Assembly (NCBI RefSeq): GCF_020171625.1
Contig: NZ_JAIUZY010000012.1
Span: forward strand, 1 to 64,000
Direction of reading: 5' to 3'
Origin: Salipiger bermudensis
Lineage (GTDB): Bacteria > Pseudomonadota > Alphaproteobacteria > Rhodobacterales > Rhodobacteraceae
DNA length: 64,000 nucleotides
In this document: one piece after another, positions 36,513-44,156 of the stretch
How the letters are laid out: each line of letters starts with the position of its first letter
How positions within the stretch are numbered: the first letter of the stretch is position 1
Notes under the pieces: generated by a model
Told to the model about the DNA's origin: nothing
The model's database searches: none
What the model saw: only the letters and a program-made list of their open reading frames with translations
Made by a program: the position numbers and the translations under genes

Positions 36513-36764
36513 ATGAGCTTCATGAATTTCATCGGCGGCGCGCAGACCGGCCACGCGCGCGAGGAGAACACCGGGATCGGCCTGCCCGCGGGAACCTGCA
36601 CGCAGGCCCCGCGGTTCCGCGCCGATGCCGGGGCGGGTCGGGTGAGAGTATTTCTCCCGGCCGCGGGCGTCGATGACCACGAGCCGGTCGCAGGCCGCAG
36701 AGGCCCGGGCGACGCGGCGCGCGCGTTCCACACCACGATCAAGACGGCCTGCACGCTGCCATGA
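36513..36764 (+). CDS. Small ORF, possible remnant of an aldehyde dehydrogenase start
   Basis: An 83-codon frame with a fair ribosome-binding site (AAAGGA) ten bases after the SDR stop; its stop overlaps the aroE-like ATG. The first 25 or so residues, MSFMNFIGGAQTGHAREENT, resemble the N-terminus of aldehyde dehydrogenases. The rest (Arg, Ala and Gly-rich) has no recognisable fold, and no other ALDH segment follows in any frame. It may be a deletion scar that keeps the operon translationally coupled, or a real small protein. It is not recognised as a known family. Confidence 0.35.
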   Translation: MSFMNFIGGAQTGHAREENTGIGLPAGTCTQAPRFRADAGAGRVRVFLPAAGVDDHEPVAGRRGPGDAARAFHTTIKTACTLP

Positions 36765-37606
36765 CCCAGATCACCGGTCATACCCGCCTTTACGGGATCC
36801 TCGCCGATCCGATTGCCCATGTGAAAACCCCGCAGGTCATGGCCGAGGTTTTTGCCCGCCACGGGGTCGACGGCGTCCTCGTGCCGATGCACGTGAGCCC
36901 CGAGCAACTGCCGCAGGCGCTCGACGGGCTGCGGGCGATGCGCAACTTCGGCGGGTTCATCGCCACGGTGCCGCACAAGCCCGCAATGCTGGATCTGTGC
37001 GACGCCGTCGAGGGAGATGCCGCCCGCATCGGCGCGGTGAACTGCGTGCGCCGTGACGAGGACGGGCGCATGATCGGGGCGATGCTCGACGGCATCGGTT
37101 TTGTCGAGGGGCTGCGTCAGGCCGGGATCGATCCGGGCGGCGCGCGGGTCCTGCTCGCCGGGGCAGGGGGCGCGGCCTCGGCCATCGCCTTTGCTCTGGC
37201 GGAGGCTGGGGCCGCGGCGCTGACGATCCTCAACCGCACCGCCTCCAAGGCCGACGATCTCGCGCAGAGGGTCTCGGCGGCCTATCCGGGCTGCCGCGCC
37301 GAGGGGTGCAGCAGTATCGCCGATCCGGGCGGCTATGACATCGTCGCCAACGCCACCTCTCTGGGGCTGCGGGCGGGAGATCCGCTGCCGCTCTCCCCGG
37401 AGGGGTTGCACGCGGGCCAGATCGTCGCCGAGGCGATCATGGAGCCAGAGGTGACGCCGCTCCTCGCCGAGGCCGCCGCGCGGGGCGCGCGCTGCCATCC
37501 GGGCCTGCCGATGCTGCGCTGCCAGATCGAACTGATGGCCCGGCACATGGGCGCCATCCCGGGCGAGGCGCTGAACGCCGCCGCGGCGACCGGGGCGGCG
37601 CGATGA
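36761..37606 (+). CDS. Divergent shikimate dehydrogenase-like enzyme (AroE/YdiB family)
   Basis: A 281-aa AroE-fold enzyme. The catalytic Lys is in ATVPHKPAM (Lys73), Asn in GAVNCV (Asn94) and Asp in MLDGIGF (Asp110), so the Lys-Asp dyad is kept. The NADP loop is VLLAGAGGAASAIAFALAEAG (about 128-148), followed by NRTASKADDLA, which suits NADP. The two Ser residues that bind the carboxylate of shikimate in E. coli AroE are replaced by Val21 and Thr23 (AHVKTP). With its catabolic neighbours this points to a related cyclic hydroxy compound rather than shikimate biosynthesis. Its stop overlaps the GMC oxidase start. Confidence 0.82.
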   Translation: MTQITGHTRLYGILADPIAHVKTPQVMAEVFARHGVDGVLVPMHVSPEQLPQALDGLRAMRNFGGFIATVPHKPAMLDLCDAVEGDAARIGAVNCVRRDEDGRMIGAMLDGIGFVEGLRQAGIDPGGARVLLAGAGGAASAIAFALAEAGAAALTILNRTASKADDLAQRVSAAYPGCRAEGCSSIADPGGYDIVANATSLGLRAGDPLPLSPEGLHAGQIVAEAIMEPEVTPLLAEAAARGARCHPGLPMLRCQIELMARHMGAIPGEALNAAAATGAAR

Positions 37607-39204
37607 GCGAGGCGTTCGATTACATCATCGTCGGCGGCGGCACCGCCGGCTGCGTGCTGGCAAACCGGCTCTCGGAGGATCCGCGCAACCGCGTGCTGTT
37701 GATTGAGGCCGGGCCGCGTCCGCTCAGCCCGTGGATCCCGATCCCGGCCGGCTTTTACAAGCTGCTCACCAACCCCAAGTTCAACTGGCGGTTCCAGTCG
37801 ACCCCCGAGCCTGCCACCGGCAATCGCGAGATCGCCATTCCTCGCGGCAAGGGGCTTGGCGGCTCGACGCTGATCAACGGCATGATCTACGTCCGCGGCC
37901 AGCCGCAGGATTACGACGGCTGGGCCCAGTCGGGCTGCACCGGCTGGGGCTGGGATGCGGTCGAGCCGGTGTTCCGCCGGCTCGAGCGCTATGCCGGCCC
38001 CGATACCGACGGCGCCCGTGGCCGCGAGGGCCGGCTCGATCTCTGCGAGGTGCAGGAGCGCCCGGCCATCGGCGAGGCCTTCCTGTCCGCCGCCGAGGCG
38101 TCGGGTCATCCGCGCAACCCCGATTACAATGGCTGCCGTCAGGACGGGGTCGGCTGGTATCAGGTGAACCAGAAGAACGGCCGCCGCGCGAGCGCCTATG
38201 CCGCCTATCTCGCGCCCGTGCGCACCCGCCCGAACCTCGAGATCCGCACCGGGCTGCGGGTGACGAAGATCGAGATCACGGAGCGTCGCGCCAGCGGTGT
38301 CCGCGTGCAGGGCGCTGATGGCGAGCGTGTCCTGACCGCCCGTCGCGAGGTGATCCTGAGCGCCGGCGCGGTGCAGAGCCCGCATCTGCTCGAGCTGTCG
38401 GGCATCGGCGACCCGGAGCGGCTGTCGCGCCTCGGAATCGAGACCCGGGTGGCGGCGCCGCAGGTCGGCGAGAACTACTCGGACCATTTCTGCACCCGCC
38501 TGAACTGGCGGGTGCGCCGCCCCGAAACGCTCAACCAGCTCAGCCGCGGCCCGCAGCTCGCCCGCGAAGTGCTGCGCTACCTGCTGTTCCGGCGCGGCAT
38601 CCTGACCTACGGCACTGGCCTTGCGCACGGCTTCATCCGCACCCGCGAGGGGCTTGCCGGGCCGGATGTGCAGTTCTTCTTCATGCACGCAAGTTATGCC
38701 AACGCCGCCGAGCGCAAGCTCGAGCGCGCGCCCGGCATGACGCTCGGGGTCACCCAGCTGCGGCCGGAAAGCCGGGGATCGATTCACGCAGGCTCTCCGC
38801 GCATCGAGGACCAGCCCGAGATCCGCCCGAACTTCCTCGCCACCGCAGAGGACCGGCGGGTGATGATCGACGGCATGATCGAGGGGCGCCGGATCATCGA
38901 GGCCGCGCCGATGGACGACTGGCGCGATCACGAGATGTCACCGGGGCCGGGGTGCAGCACCCGTGAGGACTGGCTGGCCTTTGCACGGCAGAACGGCCAG
39001 ACGATCTACCACGCGGCGGGCACCTGCCGGATGGGAAGCGATGAGGGCGCGGTGGTCGATCCGCAGATGCGGCTGCGCGGGGTCGAGGGGCTGCGGGTGA
39101 TCGACGCTTCGGTGATGCCGACGCAGGTCTCGGGCAATGCCCAGGCGGCGGTCTTCATGCTGGCCGAGCGCGGCGCGGATTTCATCCTCAGTGCGGCACA
39201 GTAA
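37603..39204 (+). CDS. GMC family FAD oxidoreductase (choline dehydrogenase-like)
   Basis: A 533-aa glucose-methanol-choline oxidoreductase. The FAD motif is YIIVGGGTAGCVLANRLSED (about 6-25). GMC signature 1 is around RGKGLGGSTLINGMIYVRGQ, and signature 2 is SAGAVQSPHLLELSGIG. The catalytic His is in IYHAAGTCRMG and the partner Asn in VSGNAQAAVFMLAERGAD. No signal peptide. It would oxidise a primary or secondary alcohol and pass electrons to the respiratory chain or oxygen. It ends the operon that begins at 27222. Confidence 0.9.
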   Translation: MSEAFDYIIVGGGTAGCVLANRLSEDPRNRVLLIEAGPRPLSPWIPIPAGFYKLLTNPKFNWRFQSTPEPATGNREIAIPRGKGLGGSTLINGMIYVRGQPQDYDGWAQSGCTGWGWDAVEPVFRRLERYAGPDTDGARGREGRLDLCEVQERPAIGEAFLSAAEASGHPRNPDYNGCRQDGVGWYQVNQKNGRRASAYAAYLAPVRTRPNLEIRTGLRVTKIEITERRASGVRVQGADGERVLTARREVILSAGAVQSPHLLELSGIGDPERLSRLGIETRVAAPQVGENYSDHFCTRLNWRVRRPETLNQLSRGPQLAREVLRYLLFRRGILTYGTGLAHGFIRTREGLAGPDVQFFFMHASYANAAERKLERAPGMTLGVTQLRPESRGSIHAGSPRIEDQPEIRPNFLATAEDRRVMIDGMIEGRRIIEAAPMDDWRDHEMSPGPGCSTREDWLAFARQNGQTIYHAAGTCRMGSDEGAVVDPQMRLRGVEGLRVIDASVMPTQVSGNAQAAVFMLAERGADFILSAAQ

Positions 39205-39431
39205 ACTGGCAATTCGCCCTGCCTTTGCTGACGTCCTGCCTTAGGCTGCTCGTATGTGCGCGCGCCACTTGAACCGCCACTCCCACGACCTGCGAGGGCA
39301 GGGGCGGCAGCGCACCACAACATCCGAAGAATGGGACTCGTGTTGATCCCTGCGGGTGTCAGCGCTTCGCATCGGACGCGCTCTTCATCCTGGGTCCTGC
39401 GCGGCAGTCCAGAGGCTGTTGAACGCCCCGG
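39205..39431. other. Convergent intergenic region
   Basis: A 227-bp gap between the GMC gene and the convergent marR gene. No gene, clear terminator hairpin or repeat was found beyond the short G+C-rich stretches expected in this genome. Confidence 0.4.
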
Positions 39432-39920
39432 TCAGGCGCCGAGATTACCCAGCATCTTATGCATAACGGCAAGGAAGGTCTCGTAATCCTGCGGCGGGAT
39501 GTCGGCCAGCATGCGGGCCTCGCACTCAAGCGCGATGGCCAGGATCTCGGCATGGACCTCTTGCCCCTCATCGGTCAGCCACCAGCTGCGCCGGCGCAGA
39601 TCGCTGCCGGCGGCGGCGTAGCTGGCGAGCCCGCGCGCTTCGAGCAGCTTAAGCGATCGGCTGGCCGCCGCCTTGTCGAGCCGGATCACCTCGCAGATGC
39701 GGTTGGCGGTGATCTCGGGCTCGATGTTGAGCATCGCCATGACCCGCCAGTCGACGATGCCGAGGTCGAAATCGCGCCGGTAGATCGCAGAGGTCTGTCG
39801 CTGCCAGGCGCTGCTTACGGCGTTTAGGAGGAACGGCGCGTAGTGGTCGATGTCGAGGATTCGGATCCCGGCACGGTCTCGGGTCGGGCTCAAGAGGCGG
39901 TCCATCGGTTTGTCGGTCAC
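39432..39920 (-). CDS. MarR family transcriptional regulator
   Basis: A 162-aa winged-helix regulator. The DNA-binding part is LGIVDWRVMAMLNIEPEITA with recognition helix LDKAAASRSLKLLEARGLAS (about 50-95), and the wing contains GSDLRRRSWWLT. It is the last gene of the minus-strand importer/P450 operon, 22 nt after the ferredoxin reductase. MarR proteins often sense aromatic acids. Two MarR-like palindromes (47361-47376 and 47398-47413) lie upstream of the first gene of this operon, so it probably represses its own operon until the aromatic substrate arrives. Confidence 0.9.
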   Translation of the reverse strand: MTDKPMDRLLSPTRDRAGIRILDIDHYAPFLLNAVSSAWQRQTSAIYRRDFDLGIVDWRVMAMLNIEPEITANRICEVIRLDKAAASRSLKLLEARGLASYAAAGSDLRRRSWWLTDEGQEVHAEILAIALECEARMLADIPPQDYETFLAVMHKMLGNLGA

Positions 39921-39942
39921 GGCGCGGCAGCTCCAGGTTCGG

Positions 39943-41121
39943 TCATGCGGCTGTCAGGTCATAATTCCTTTGCAGCAGGCTGTCACGGGTCGGCACCGGG
40001 GCGGCGGCCAGCAAACGCCGTGCCTTCATGTGGATCTTGGCGTTATTGATGGTTTCGACGGCAGTCAGGCGCCCGTCGCGGAAGCGCAGCACCGCGCCAT
40101 CCTCGAGCGTGACGCTGTCATCCGTGGGATCGGCAAGCCCCGCGATCTGCAGCTTCAGATTGGACTGGTCCGACCAGAACCACGGCACCGCGGCGTAGGG
40201 CGTGGCCGTGCCGGTCCCGATGGTCCTGGCGATGGCGCGGGCGTGATCGGTGGCGGCCTGCACGCTCTCGAGCCGGATGCGGCGTCCGCTGCCGGGCTCG
40301 GGGAAGGCGGCGCAATCGCCAAGCGCGAAGATGCGCGGATCGCGCGTGCGCAGCTCTGCATCCACCGCGATGCCGTTGGCGATCTCGAGCCCGGCGGCCT
40401 CGGCCAGCTCGGTGTTGGGGCGCACTCCGGCGGCGAGCAGGACGAGATCACCAGCGATCTCGGTGCCGTCGGCGAGGGTCAGCCCGGTCTCGGTGACCTC
40501 GGTCACGCCATTGGCGAGATGCAGCGCGGTGCCGAGCGCCTCGTGCAACTCGCGGAAGCGGCGCGACATCTCCGGCGAGACCGCGCGCGCCATCAGCCGC
40601 GGTGCGGCCTCGGCGACGCTGACCTCGTGGCCCAGTCCCGCCGCCACCGCCGCGAACTCGAGCCCGATGAAGCCGCCGCCGATCACCGCAACCTTGCGCG
40701 GGCGATCGAGCGCGGCGCGCAGCGCGGCGGCATCGTCCAGCGTGCGAAGATCGAGCGCGCGGTCGATGCCCGGGATGGCCGGGCGCAGGTTGCGCGTGCC
40801 GGTGGCCAGGATCAGGTGATCGAAGGGCAGCGCCTCGGCGCCGACGCGGACCACCCCTGCCTCGCGGTCGATGGCGTCGACCCACTCCCCCGTCCGCAGG
40901 GTGATGTCCTTGGTGGCAAAGAAGCTCTCCGGCCGCAGCGCCAGCTTGTCGGCCTCGCCGGTCTTGAGGAAGGCCTTGGAGAGCGCCGGACGCTGGTAGG
41001 GCAGCCCCGGCTCGCCGCCGATCAGCGTGATCGGGCCGGAATGCCCCTCCTGCCGCAGCGACATGGCGGCCTGCAGCCCGCCCTGTCCCGCGCCGATGAT
41101 GACGACGCGCCCCGCGCTCAC
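39943..41121 (-). CDS. Ferredoxin reductase for the P450 (putidaredoxin reductase type)
   Basis: A 392-aa FAD/NADH oxidoreductase. The FAD motif is VVIIGAGQGGLQAAMSLRQE (about 6-25), followed by PYQRPALSKAFL, diagnostic of P450 ferredoxin reductases. The NADH motif is VAVIGGGFIGLEFAAVAAGL. The C-terminal VPWFWSDQSNLKLQIAGL is also characteristic. It moves electrons from NADH to the [2Fe-2S] ferredoxin encoded just before it. The start is GTG 41121, overlapping the ferredoxin stop in a GTGTGA arrangement; no better ATG fits the family start. Confidence 0.9.
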   Translation of the reverse strand: MSAGRVVIIGAGQGGLQAAMSLRQEGHSGPITLIGGEPGLPYQRPALSKAFLKTGEADKLALRPESFFATKDITLRTGEWVDAIDREAGVVRVGAEALPFDHLILATGTRNLRPAIPGIDRALDLRTLDDAAALRAALDRPRKVAVIGGGFIGLEFAAVAAGLGHEVSVAEAAPRLMARAVSPEMSRRFRELHEALGTALHLANGVTEVTETGLTLADGTEIAGDLVLLAAGVRPNTELAEAAGLEIANGIAVDAELRTRDPRIFALGDCAAFPEPGSGRRIRLESVQAATDHARAIARTIGTGTATPYAAVPWFWSDQSNLKLQIAGLADPTDDSVTLEDGAVLRFRDGRLTAVETINNAKIHMKARRLLAAAPVPTRDSLLQRNYDLTAA

Positions 41122-41441
41122 ACCTGCTCCTCCGGCAGGTGCACGACCAGCCCGTCGAGCGCCTCGCTCAGGGTGATCTGGCAAGACAGACGCGAGCGCC
41201 CGGTGACCTCGCAGACCGCGCTTTCGAGCATATCTTCCTCGCCATCCATGCGCGCGCCCGTGGCCGCCTGCCAGTCGTCATCGACATAGCAATGGCAGGT
41301 GGCGCACATCATCGAGCCGCCGCACTCGCCGACGATGCCGTCGAGCCCGTTGGCGATGGCGAGGCTCATGACGCTGTCGCCGGGATCGCCTTCGAGCTCG
41401 GTGCGGGTGCCGTCATGGGCGACGTAGGTTACCTTGACCAT
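41118..41441 (-). CDS. [2Fe-2S] ferredoxin (putidaredoxin/palustrisredoxin type)
   Basis: A 107-aa adrenodoxin-type ferredoxin. The ligands are C-x5-C-x2-C in GECGGSMMCATC and a fourth Cys in RLSCQITL. HCYVDDDW follows the third Cys as in putidaredoxin-like proteins. It carries electrons from the reductase to the P450. The gene lies 11 nt downstream of the P450, and its stop overlaps the reductase start. Pux of Rhodopseudomonas palustris, the partner of CYP199A2, is the closest type known to me. Confidence 0.92.
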   Translation of the reverse strand: MVKVTYVAHDGTRTELEGDPGDSVMSLAIANGLDGIVGECGGSMMCATCHCYVDDDWQAATGARMDGEEDMLESAVCEVTGRSRLSCQITLSEALDGLVVHLPEEQV

Positions 41442-41452
41442 GAGATGCCTCT

Positions 41453-42676
41453 TCAGTTCGGAATGAGTGTGATGGGCAGCCGGTCGAGCGCCCGGATCGC
41501 GTTGTTGGGACGCCAGACAGCGTCTCCGGTGGGTTCGATCCGATCGACCTTGCGGATCAGTGCGCCCAGCACCGCCTCGAGCTCGCCGCGGGCGATGTTC
41601 TGGCCGACGCAGCCGTGGATGCCAGCGCCGAAGGCCACATGGCCCACCGGCTTGCGGTCGACGCGGAAGACCTCCGGGTCGCCCCATTTCTCGGGGTCCA
41701 TGTTGGCCGCGCCCAGCACGCAGAGCACCTTGCTGCCCTCCTCGACCGGAAAGCCCGCGATCTCGGTGTCGCGCCCGGCGGTGCGGCCGAAGGTGTGTAC
41801 CGGCGAGGTGTAGCGCAGAACCTCCTCGAAGGCCGGGCGGATGAGCGTCGGGTCGGCTTTCAGGGCCTCCCACTGGCCGGGGTTCTGCGACAGGCACCAG
41901 AGCGCGTTGCCGATGCCGGTCACCGTTGTATCGACGCCCGCCGACAGAAAGGAGCGCACCAGCATCCCGGCCTCGGCCTCGGTCAGCGTGCCATCTTGGG
42001 CGGAGGCGTAGACCATCGCGCCGAGCCCGTCCCCGCTCAGCCGGTCGCGGGCGCAGGCGGCGTTGATCCAGGGCACGATCTCGCCGGCGTGGCGCATCGC
42101 CTCGCGGCGCAGCGCATTGTCGGGGCCGACGGCGTTGAACACCATGGCGCCGTAATCCACGAGGTGGCGCGGGTTGACGTCGGTCATGCCGACCGCCTTG
42201 GGGAAGACAGTGGTCGGGAAGGCCTCGGCAAAATCGGTGACCGCCTCGATCGTGCCCCTTTCGAGCAAGTCGTCGACGAGGCGGTCGGCGGTCTCGTGGA
42301 ACAGCTCGGCAAAGCCTTTCACCACCTTGGGCGAGAGCGCCCGCGACATCACCTTGCGGGTGCGGGTGTGATCGGGCTGGTCGACCTCGAGGATGATCGA
42401 GGGCGGGCGCCACGGGTCTTCGAGCTTGAAATCGTTCAGGCCCACGCCCCGCGAGGAGACGAAGTTTTCGTGGTCGGAGAATACCTTGCGGGTGATCTCG
42501 TAGCGCCCCACGGCGAGCACGCTGTAGCGCGGGATATAGGCCAGATCGCCCTGTGCGCGCAGTTCGGCATAATAGTCGAGCGGGTCGCGCAGGATCGCGG
42601 TGTGGTAGGGATCGACATCCCAGACCGCGACGCCGCCTGCGGGGATGATGGGCTTGTGGCCTTCGATGAGTGTCAT
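41453..42676 (-). CDS. Cytochrome P450, CYP199A-like (para-substituted benzoate oxidation)
   Basis: A 407-aa soluble bacterial P450. The heme Cys is Cys356 in FGAGIHGCVGQNIAR, the I-helix acid-alcohol pair is Asp249-Thr250 in FLSAGVDTT, and the ExxR motif is EEVLR. Residues known to hold the benzoate carboxylate in CYP199A4 (Arg92, Ser95, Arg243, Ser244) all match here with a shift of two: Arg90, Ser93, Arg241, Ser242. Pocket residues Phe180, Val293 and Phe296 match too. CYP199A4 Phe185 corresponds to Val183, which should open room for larger para groups. The likely reaction is O-demethylation or hydroxylation of para-substituted benzoates or cinnamates. The enzyme is cytosolic, with its redox partners adjacent. 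Confidence 0.88.
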   Translation of the reverse strand: MTLIEGHKPIIPAGGVAVWDVDPYHTAILRDPLDYYAELRAQGDLAYIPRYSVLAVGRYEITRKVFSDHENFVSSRGVGLNDFKLEDPWRPPSIILEVDQPDHTRTRKVMSRALSPKVVKGFAELFHETADRLVDDLLERGTIEAVTDFAEAFPTTVFPKAVGMTDVNPRHLVDYGAMVFNAVGPDNALRREAMRHAGEIVPWINAACARDRLSGDGLGAMVYASAQDGTLTEAEAGMLVRSFLSAGVDTTVTGIGNALWCLSQNPGQWEALKADPTLIRPAFEEVLRYTSPVHTFGRTAGRDTEIAGFPVEEGSKVLCVLGAANMDPEKWGDPEVFRVDRKPVGHVAFGAGIHGCVGQNIARGELEAVLGALIRKVDRIEPTGDAVWRPNNAIRALDRLPITLIPN

Positions 42677-42694
42677 GGCAGGTCCTTTCTCGGC

Positions 42695-43417
42695 TCAGTC
42701 CGCCAGCGCGACGCCGACATGGCGGTGCAGAAGCTCCGCATCCTGTCGCAGCGCCTCGGCGGGTCCTTCGTGCACGATGGTGCCGTTGGCCATAAGCAGG
42801 GCGCGGTTGGCGAAGGCCAGCGCGGCCTCGGCGTGTTGCTCGACCAGCACCACGGCGCGGCGGCCATCGCTGGCGAGTTGTTCGAACACCTCCATGAGCT
42901 GCTCGCAGATCACCGGGGCGAGCCCCTCGAGCGGCTCGTCGAGCAGGATCACGTCGGGCCGGGTCATCAGGGTGCGGGCGATGGAGAGCATCTGCTGCTC
43001 GCCGCCCGAGAGCTGGGTGCCGCCGTTGCGGCGGCGCTCCTTGAGGCGCGGGAAGAGGGTGTAGGCCTCGTCGAGCGTGGCGTCGCCCCGCAGGCATGAC
43101 AGCAGGTTTTCCTCGACCGTGAGCGAGGGGAAGATATCGCGGGTCTGCGGCACCAGCCCGAGCCCCAGCGCGTTGCGCTTGTAGGGGGCGAGCCGGTCGA
43201 TGGCGCGGCCCTTGTACTGGACGCTGCCGCCATGCATCCGGGTCAGGCCCATGATGGTGTTGAGGAGCGTCGTCTTGCCCGCCCCGTTGCGCCCGATCAC
43301 CGCCAGCCGCTCACCCGGCACGACGGTGAGATCGATGCCGCGCAGGACATGGGTCGGACCGTAGCCTGCGGTGACGTCTTTCAGTTTCAGCGTGGTGTCA
43401 GCCTGCGCCTCAGCCAT
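42695..43417 (-). CDS. Liv-type ABC importer ATPase, LivF type (aromatic acid operon)
   Basis: A 240-aa ATPase with Walker A GRNGAGKTTLLN, signature LSGGEQQMLSIARTLMTRPD and Walker B ILLDEPLEGLAP. The start ATG 43417 gives MAEAQADTTLKLKDVTAGYG and overlaps the livG-type gene by eight bases; a longer frame upstream is antisense noise. It powers import by the minus-strand transporter and lies 18 nt before the P450 gene, so transport and oxidation genes share a transcript. Confidence 0.9.
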   Translation of the reverse strand: MAEAQADTTLKLKDVTAGYGPTHVLRGIDLTVVPGERLAVIGRNGAGKTTLLNTIMGLTRMHGGSVQYKGRAIDRLAPYKRNALGLGLVPQTRDIFPSLTVEENLLSCLRGDATLDEAYTLFPRLKERRRNGGTQLSGGEQQMLSIARTLMTRPDVILLDEPLEGLAPVICEQLMEVFEQLASDGRRAVVLVEQHAEAALAFANRALLMANGTIVHEGPAEALRQDAELLHRHVGVALAD

Positions 43418-44156
43418 GCGCCCCTCCCAGGTAAAGCTCGCGCACCTGCGCGTTGGTGGCGATCTCTTGTGGCGTGCCCTCGGTGAGGATGCGCCCCTGC
43501 ACCAGCACCACGATCGAGGTCGCGACGCGGAACACGAGATCCATGTCATGCTCGATCACCAGCACCGCGAGATCGTGCGGCAGCCGCTCTATCGCTTCGA
43601 TGATCAGGTGGGTTTCGCTCGAGGGCACGCCGGCGGCGGGCTCGTCGAGGATCAGCACCCGCGGCTTCAGCGCCAGGCTCAGCGCCATCTCGACCAGACG
43701 CTGCTGACCATAGGCCAGATCGAGCACCGGGCGGTCGGCCAGCGGGCCGAGGTCGAACTGGTCGATCAGCGCCGCGACCTCGTCCTCGATGGCGCGGTTG
43801 CTGTCGGCACGGGCGAACATGCGCCGCCCCAGCCCCTCGCGCTCCAGCACCGGCAGGCGCAGGTTCTCGCGCACCGTGAGGCGCGGAAACAGCGTGGTGA
43901 TCTGGAAGGTCTTGGCGATGCCGCGCTTGACCCGCTGCGCCTCGTCGAGCCCGGCGATGTCCTCGCCATCGAAGCGGATGGCGCCGCCCGAGGGGCTGAG
44001 GATGCCGGTCACAAGGTTTGCAAAGGTGCTCTTGCCCGCCCCGTTGGGGCCGATCAGCGCCTTGCGCGCCCCGGGCTTCAGGTCGAAGTCGATGCTCTCC
44101 GACACCACCAGCCCGCCGAAATGCTTGCTGAGCCCGCGAACCTCAAGACCCTGCAT
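43410..44156 (-). CDS. Liv-type ABC importer ATPase, LivG type
   Basis: A 248-aa ATPase starting MQGLEVRGLSKHFGGLVVSE. Walker A is GPNGAGKSTFAN. The signature region is LAYGQQRLVEMALSLALKPR, and Walker B is ILDEPAAGVPSSE. It has the longer LivG insert around GLDEAQRVKRGIAKTFQITT. It overlaps the permease gene before it (14 bases) and the LivF gene after it. Confidence 0.92.
   Translation of the reverse strand: MQGLEVRGLSKHFGGLVVSESIDFDLKPGARKALIGPNGAGKSTFANLVTGILSPSGGAIRFDGEDIAGLDEAQRVKRGIAKTFQITTLFPRLTVRENLRLPVLEREGLGRRMFARADSNRAIEDEVAALIDQFDLGPLADRPVLDLAYGQQRLVEMALSLALKPRVLILDEPAAGVPSSETHLIIEAIERLPHDLAVLVIEHDMDLVFRVATSIVVLVQGRILTEGTPQEIATNAQVRELYLGGAHG

Noticed and set aside
42967-43549. 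Longer start for the LivF-type gene and a separate overlapping frame
   Set aside because: The extra N-terminus is antisense or out-of-frame livG sequence; MAEAQADTTLKLKDV at 43417 is the normal family start.
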